From: Actinomycetota bacterium
GTDB taxonomy: Bacteria > Actinomycetota > Actinomycetes > Nanopelagicales > Nanopelagicaceae
Direction of reading: 5' to 3'
Length of the DNA stretch: 10,416 nt
NCBI GenBank assembly: GCA_009700405.1
Contig: WLMD01000046.1
Span: 1-10,416, forward strand
Made by a program: the position numbers and the translations under genes. This document shows positions 6,675 to 10,416 of the stretch, piece after piece (position 1 is the first letter of the stretch; every line of letters begins with the position of its first letter). The notes below the pieces were generated by a model. It saw only the letters and a list, made by a program, of their open reading frames with translations. It did no database searches and had not been told where the DNA came from.

Positions 6675-7407
6675 TTTGAACCTATTGAAATCCAGCAACT
6701 TGGTCACGCGCACCATTGCCCAACTTTCAGTGGTTGCGGTTGTTGCCGGAGTAAGCACAAGCGCCGTATCAAGTTCTGCATTTGCAACCCTTGATTCGAT
6801 CGCTTACAACACAACACCACAGACGATTAGTTCTGGAACGTTGGTGGATACAGTCACCACTCAAACAAGTACAGGTGGAGCAGGTTTCACTGCTTCTTTC
6901 ACTGCAATGAATCCCGGTGACACTCGCACTGTCTTTGTCGCCTATGCCAACACGGGTACAGATGCTGCAACCGGCCTCACTCTTTCGGCTAATGCCGCAA
7001 GCTTGCTTGCAACAGATGCAACTCGCGGCCTCTTGGTCTCGGTTACTTCGTGTACTCAAGCTTGGGTCTATACGGCTGGTAGCGCGACCGCGGCAACCTG
7101 TGGTGGAACAACGGCAGCCGTATTAACTTTGCCGTTAGCTACTTTGATATCAAATACAACGGGGCAAGCATTTTCTGGTAACCCAACCCTTGCTGCCGGC
7201 GCGACTCTCTACCTGAAATTCGCGGTAGGTCTGCCGACACAAACGGAAGTGTGGGCCAACGGAACGTTGGCCGCCAACGGGGCACTTGGGTCAACAGGAA
7301 TCACAGTCTCAGGAAATCCTGTGTCGACCATCACCGGTCTTACCGCCTCGGTTACGTGGGTCATCCATGCAACTGCATCTCTGACTGGTGGATCTAACAA
7401 CCTCTAG
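6664..7407 (+). CDS. Exported TasA/camelysin-like surface protein 1
   Basis: Predicted secreted fibre or surface subunit of 247 residues. The signal peptide (1-41) is unusual: a long n-region with NLLKSSNLVTRT, a weakly hydrophobic stretch (21-36) and a cleavage site SAFA|TLDS after A41. The mature protein is rich in Thr, Ser, Ala, Gly and alternating beta patterns: DSIAYNTTPQTISSGTL at the start, a MNPGDTRTVFVAYANTGTD strand typical of TasA-like jelly rolls, and a closing LTASVTWVIHATAS. Two cysteines, C130 and C146, bracket W134 in a loop shared by all three exported proteins here. The ATG at 6664 was chosen over a GTG at 6628: GGAG lies eight bases before it and the resulting N-terminus aligns with the third surface protein. 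It overlaps the signal peptidase gene by 11 bp. No LPxTG-type sorting motif is seen. The TasA-like assignment rests on composition, pattern and context, not a search. Confidence 0.8.
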   Translation: MKFNLNLLKSSNLVTRTIAQLSVVAVVAGVSTSAVSSSAFATLDSIAYNTTPQTISSGTLVDTVTTQTSTGGAGFTASFTAMNPGDTRTVFVAYANTGTDAATGLTLSANAASLLATDATRGLLVSVTSCTQAWVYTAGSATAATCGGTTAAVLTLPLATLISNTTGQAFSGNPTLAAGATLYLKFAVGLPTQTEVWANGTLAANGALGSTGITVSGNPVSTITGLTASVTWVIHATASLTGGSNNL

Positions 7408-7419
7408 TGGGATTTCCCA
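7404..7419 (+). repeat. Short inverted repeat at the stop of surface protein 1
   Basis: TGGGA (7408-7412) and TCCCA (7415-7419) form a perfect palindrome with a 2-base spacer, preceded by CTAG that contains the stop codon. It resembles the other CTAG/G-run/C-run elements. The loop is too short for a good RNA hairpin unless inner pairs open. Confidence 0.3.
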
Positions 7420-7452
7420 AGACAAATACATCTACATAGATTGAGGTAGGAA

Positions 7453-8265
7453 GTGAAGAAGAGATTGGCCTGTGTTGGACTGAGCGCACTAGTGGTGCTG
7501 CTTGGTGTGACACAGGCCAATCTTGCTTTCGCCGGAACTGAGGCGCTGGCCTACAACAGTGCGGCGACGCAATCAATAACTAGTGGCACCTGGAAAGTGT
7601 TTCCAGCAACCCTCGCGACTACAGGAACGCCTGCTGGTCAATTGGCTGTCACAACTTTCACAACTCTTTCAACGTGCAGTACGAATACAACTTCTGGGCT
7701 AAAGGCAATCGGCTCGACATCTTTCATTATGGCAAGCAGTATAAATGCTCTTACTGTGGGAATGGTTATCTCTTCCGCGGTACCCGGAATTCCAGCAGGT
7801 ACAACGATTTTAACAAAGAACAACGGTACTAGGACTATCACGATCTCCAATGCAAGTACGGTAGCCATCGCTAATGGATCGACTTTTGCATTTGGAACCG
7901 GACCTTGTTACCAGAAATTTTTCAGCATAAATAACACGGGAACAGCGGCGCTAACTAGCCTGGGCATCGTGCAATTAGTGACATCGAACGCTACAAATAC
8001 CGTTGCAATTCAGACATGTGCTGGAACATGGACTGAAACCTCCGGCGCTTGTAGTTCAGGACTGGCAACTGTCATGACTACCTCTGGCACAACAGGAACT
8101 CAATACGTGGCAGGTGCCGCCATAGGAGTTCCTTCTGGCACTGTCCCTACACCTGGCACGAAGCGGATACGTGCTTTATCTACTCAAGGTGGCATCACAA
8201 CTACGATAAATATTGTTGTTACCAGTTCTTCGAATATTGCTGGGGTTCCAAACACAAATATGTAA
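7453..8265 (+). CDS. Exported TasA-like surface protein 2 with an inserted repeat-type domain
   Basis: Predicted secreted protein of 270 residues with a GTG start, GAGGT five bases upstream. It has a conventional signal peptide (MKKR n-region, hydrophobic core 8-20, site NLAFA|GTEA after residue 27), unlike the shared signal peptide of its two neighbours. The mature start GTEALAYNSAATQSITSGTW parallels surface protein 1. A segment of about 75 residues (76-150), flanked by C75 and C151, reads FIMASSINALTVGMVIS, then PGIPAGTTILTKNNGTRTI and TISNAST. This beta-rich GM-(V)-GIPAGTT-TITISNA pattern is common in phage and adhesin-like proteins, and looks inserted into the TasA-like sandwich. C189 and C200 bracket W193, the loop shared with the other two proteins. 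It could be a minor, capping or adhesive subunit. Family assignment is moderate, and the function is not known. Confidence 0.75.
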   Translation: MKKRLACVGLSALVVLLGVTQANLAFAGTEALAYNSAATQSITSGTWKVFPATLATTGTPAGQLAVTTFTTLSTCSTNTTSGLKAIGSTSFIMASSINALTVGMVISSAVPGIPAGTTILTKNNGTRTITISNASTVAIANGSTFAFGTGPCYQKFFSINNTGTAALTSLGIVQLVTSNATNTVAIQTCAGTWTETSGACSSGLATVMTTSGTTGTQYVAGAAIGVPSGTVPTPGTKRIRALSTQGGITTTINIVVTSSSNIAGVPNTNM

Positions 8266-8271
8266 CTCTTT

Positions 8272-8312
8272 TCGCTAGGGGGTTTCCCGCTTATTTTCTG
8301 CGCGATTTTTTT
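8272..8312 (+). terminator. Candidate weak terminator after surface protein 2
   Basis: TCGC (8272-8275) can pair with GCGA (8302-8305), enclosing a GGG/CCC mini-hairpin, and is followed directly by a run of seven T (8306-8312). The stems are short, so efficiency is doubtful. It may partly separate the last surface-protein gene from the upstream ones. Confidence 0.35.
8275..8290 (+). promoter_or_regulatory. CTAGGG / G-run-C-run leader element upstream of surface protein 3
   Basis: CTAGGGGGTTTCCCGC is nearly the same as the element at 4379-4396 and lies 106 bases before the ATG at 8397. It overlaps the candidate terminator, so either may be the real function. No confident -35/-10 pair is visible in the remaining gap. 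Confidence 0.35.
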
Positions 8313-8396
8313 CGGCTAGTCGCTACATTGATTTAATACTTCTCCATCACCTTGGTTAGATCAACCACATTGGAGCTCCTGATTGGAGATCGAACC

Positions 8397-9074
8397 ATGA
8401 AAATAGGAATGAATTTACTTAAGTCAACCAATCTTGTAACGCGCACGATGGCGCAAATTACTGTGGTCGCGGTATCAGCGACGTTGAGTACGAGCGCAAT
8501 CTCATCATCCGCACTTGCAACTATTTCAGCCACGTCATTCAATAGTCCTGACCAATCAATTACTACGCGCTCTTTAATACTTGATGCACCAATTGCCAAT
8601 GGGGCGGGATTCGACACAATCACAGCTATGTCGCCAGGTACACCGATTGTGCGATTTGTGAACTATAAGAACAGTGGATCAGATACTGGTACTTCATTAA
8701 CCCTGCAAGTGATTGCAAATCCTGCCACTACCTTGTCTACCGATGGAACAAACGGAATGCAGATCGCCGTCGACCGATGCTCTGTCGCATGGACTTTCAG
8801 CACGGGGGTTTGTAGCAGTGGAATTACAACGACCATCCTCTCGAGCACATCCTTGCTTGCATTGCAGTCGGCCGTATCTCTCGCCACCGGTGGAGGTAAC
8901 ACTGCGACTGGAATAACATCACTTGCATCGGGTGAATGGTTCTATGTGAAATATACGATTTCGCTTCCTTCGGGAAACAACGAAGAAGCTCAAAATGGTG
9001 CCCTACCAAACGGAACCATTCAAAATCTCACGACAGGACTTAAATGGATTCTGAAAGAACTCCAAGGCTCCTGA
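8397..9074 (+). CDS. Exported TasA/camelysin-like surface protein 3
   Basis: Predicted secreted protein of 225 residues and paralogue of surface protein 1. Its first 42 residues match that protein at 30 positions by my count, including NLLKS-NLVTRT-AQ and the SSSA-AT cleavage region (site after A41), while the mature parts are far more diverged. The mature domain begins ISATSFNSPDQSITTRSL, has a VRFVNYKNSGSDTGTSL strand pattern like TasA-type jelly rolls, and carries C128 and C139 around W132 (CSVAWTFSTGVC). It ends LTTGLKWILKELQGS. The ATG at 8397 was chosen over an upstream ATG at 8352, because GGAG lies eight bases before it and it aligns with the paralogue. It has its own 131-base leader, so it may be transcribed separately. 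It is convergent with the glutamine synthetase gene, 20 bases apart. The surface-subunit role is inferred from pattern and the nearby SipW-type peptidase. Confidence 0.78.
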   Translation: MKIGMNLLKSTNLVTRTMAQITVVAVSATLSTSAISSSALATISATSFNSPDQSITTRSLILDAPIANGAGFDTITAMSPGTPIVRFVNYKNSGSDTGTSLTLQVIANPATTLSTDGTNGMQIAVDRCSVAWTFSTGVCSSGITTTILSSTSLLALQSAVSLATGGGNTATGITSLASGEWFYVKYTISLPSGNNEEAQNGALPNGTIQNLTTGLKWILKELQGS

Positions 9075-9090
9075 ATAATCTGAGGAATAA

Positions 9091-9117
9091 ACCGCTACAA
9101 AATCGGGAGGTAGCGGT
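9091..9117 (-). terminator. Inverted repeat at the end of the glutamine synthetase gene, possible terminator
   Basis: ACCGCTAC (9091-9098) and GTAGCGGT (9110-9117) form a perfect 8-bp stem with an 11-base loop; the glutamine synthetase stop codon lies in it. Read on the minus strand it is followed by TTTATTCC, a weak U-tract. It may terminate this gene and shield it from convergent transcription. Confidence 0.45.
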
Positions 9118-10411
9118 CCAATTCGTACGCAGTGACTTGGCGACTGTAATCATTCCATTCTGCTCGCTTGTTGCGTAGAACGTATTCAAAAACGTGCTCG
9201 CCTAGCGTTTCGCGCACTAGCGCGCTCTTTTCCATTGCAATGATCGCTTCATTGAGATTACTTGGCAACACTGTTGCATCTGATGAATCAGCAAGCTCGT
9301 AGCCTTCCTCGACCCCTTTAAGGCCTGCTGCAATCATTACCGCATAGGCAAGGTATGGATTACATGCAGAATCTGGTGACCTAAATTCAACACGCGTTGA
9401 GTTTTCGTTATTGGGTTTGTACATAGGAACTCGAACTAGTGCACCACGATTGTTGTGTCCCCAATTAACCAGCGCTGGCGCTTCTCCCCCGCCGTGCAAT
9501 CGCTTATATGAGTTAACCCACTGATTGGTGACAGCAGTGATTTCAGGTGCGTGACGCAAAAGGCCAGCAATGAATGAACGACCCACCTTGGATAAGTTGT
9601 ACTCAGCCTTAGCGTCGTAGAAAGCATTCTTTTCGCCCTGAAAGAGGGATACATGAGTGTGCATTCCAGAGCCAGGATGGTCGGTAAAGGGTTTAGGTAT
9701 AAAAGATGCATGGAAACCTTGATCCAGTGCAACTTCTTTAACAACATGGCGGAAAGTCATGATGTTGTCAGCGGTGGTTAGCGCATCGGCATAACGCAGA
9801 TCTATTTCCTGCTGTCCAGGTGCGCCCTCATGATGACTGAATTCAACACTGATTCCCATAGCTTCAAGCATGGTAATTGCCGTGCGACGGAAATCATGTC
9901 CGACGACTGCAGGTGTGTGATCAAAGTAGCCACCTTGATCTACTGGAGTTGGGCGCTTGCCAATTTCTGGGCGATCTTTAAATAAGAAGAATTCAATTTC
10001 AGGGTGTGTGTAACAGGTGTATCCCATGGTCGCTGCTTTATTGAGAATCCGGCGCAATACATGGCGAGGATCGGCGTGAGATGCACTGCCATCTGGCATG
10101 ACGATGTCGCAGAACATGCGAGCGGCCCCTGGTGCTTCAGTACGCCATGGCAGTACCGAAAATGTACTGGGATCAGGTTTGGCCAACATATCTGATTCAG
10201 TGATGCGAGCGAATCCTTCAATGGCAGAACCATCAAAGCCAATACCTTCATCAAATGCATTTGCTAACTCTGCTGGCGCAATAGCGACAGACTTTAAGAA
10301 GCCGAGTACGTCGGTGAACCACAACCGCACGAAGCGAATGTTGCGCTCCTCGATGGTGCGAAGAACGAACTCTTGCTGTTTACGTAATTGGTCATCAGCG
10401 CTCATAGGCAC
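9095..10411 (-). CDS. glnA2: Glutamine synthetase, actinobacterial GlnA2 type
   Basis: Cytosolic enzyme that ligates ammonia, or in some GlnA2 members a polyamine, to glutamate using ATP. Visible signatures: FDGSAIEGF (59-67), HPEIEFF with metal ligands E138 and E140, HHEGAPGQQEIDLR (193-206), the ATP-site KPFTDHPGSGMHTHVSLF (240-257, H251), NSYKRL (R304) with E310, and RVEFRSPDSACNPYL (R340, R344). The N-terminal segment EFVLRTIEERNIRFVRLWFT and much of the rest match the mycobacterial GlnA2 pattern rather than GlnA1. The NLYDLPPE-type adenylylation loop is absent, and the segment after residue 370 is shorter than I recall for mycobacterial GlnA2, so GlnE control at that site is unlikely. 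Streptomyces GlnA2 is a gamma-glutamylpolyamine synthetase, so the substrate is open. The start is GTG 10411 (438 aa) or ATG 10405 (436 aa). No Shine-Dalgarno is visible for the ATG; one for the GTG could lie beyond the window edge. It is convergent with the surface-protein genes and apparently unrelated to them. Confidence 0.93.
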   Translation of the reverse strand: MPMSADDQLRKQQEFVLRTIEERNIRFVRLWFTDVLGFLKSVAIAPAELANAFDEGIGFDGSAIEGFARITESDMLAKPDPSTFSVLPWRTEAPGAARMFCDIVMPDGSASHADPRHVLRRILNKAATMGYTCYTHPEIEFFLFKDRPEIGKRPTPVDQGGYFDHTPAVVGHDFRRTAITMLEAMGISVEFSHHEGAPGQQEIDLRYADALTTADNIMTFRHVVKEVALDQGFHASFIPKPFTDHPGSGMHTHVSLFQGEKNAFYDAKAEYNLSKVGRSFIAGLLRHAPEITAVTNQWVNSYKRLHGGGEAPALVNWGHNNRGALVRVPMYKPNNENSTRVEFRSPDSACNPYLAYAVMIAAGLKGVEEGYELADSSDATVLPSNLNEAIIAMEKSALVRETLGEHVFEYVLRNKRAEWNDYSRQVTAYELDRYLPIL

Positions 10412-10416
10412 ATACT

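Noticed and set aside
8352..8396. ATG at 8352 as start of surface protein 3
   Set aside because: The added 15 residues do not resemble a signal-peptide start; the ATG at 8397 has a ribosome binding site and aligns with the paralogue.
9436..10260. Extra minus-strand frames inside the glutamine synthetase gene
   Set aside because: They are alternative frames of a strongly conserved enzyme gene and have no features of their own.
1..10416. Mobile element, CRISPR array or tRNA genes
   Set aside because: No transposase, integrase, regularly spaced repeats or cloverleaf-type sequence was seen on either strand.

Overview
The window looks like part of a small-genome, moderate-GC actinobacterium, most likely a freshwater Nanopelagicales-type (acI-like) organism. 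The clearest taxonomic marker is the reverse-strand glutamine synthetase at the right end. It reads as the actinobacterial GlnA2 type, with long stretches matching what I remember of mycobacterial GlnA2. The genus is inference. The window has no tRNA, rRNA, CRISPR array, transposase or phage integrase that I can see.

Layout. (1) 13-4345, plus strand: a tightly packed three-gene c-di-GMP operon (4-bp overlap, then a 2-bp gap). It encodes a cytosolic diguanylate cyclase with an intact GGDEF motif and inhibitory site but an eroded EAL domain; a lipoprotein with a small sulfite-oxidase/molybdopterin-binding-like domain; and a two-pass membrane protein with a periplasmic domain, a degenerate GGDEF (ESDEF) and an EAL domain keeping the expected catalytic residues. 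The last two resemble the PruR-DcpA pterin-responsive pair of Agrobacterium in layout and domain types. (2) 4480-5864: two tandem 220-residue receiver-LuxR response regulators, clearly a duplication; the second has Arg in place of the conserved receiver Lys. (3) 6027-9074: a SipW/ER-type signal peptidase I (Ser/His instead of Ser/Lys), overlapping the first of three exported, Thr/Ser/Ala/Gly-rich proteins that look like TasA/camelysin-type surface subunits. Two share an almost identical unusual signal peptide, and all three share a Cys-Trp-Cys loop. (4) 9095-10411, minus strand: GlnA2-type glutamine synthetase, convergent with the last surface-protein gene.

How it may work together (inference): an extracellular or envelope signal, possibly a pterin, is read by the lipoprotein and passed to the membrane GGDEF-EAL protein. 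That protein and the upstream cyclase set c-di-GMP. The two response regulators, and repeated CTAGGG / G-run-C-run elements in the intergenic leaders, could then tune expression of the dedicated signal peptidase and its fibre-like substrates. This would be a compact attachment or matrix locus combining a proteobacterial-style pterin/c-di-GMP switch with a Bacillus-style sipW-tasA export module. The gene families are visible in the sequence; the regulatory connection is not shown directly.

No gene-free stretch exceeds 300 bases. The larger gaps (4346-4479, 5865-6026, 8266-8396) hold the leader elements described below.
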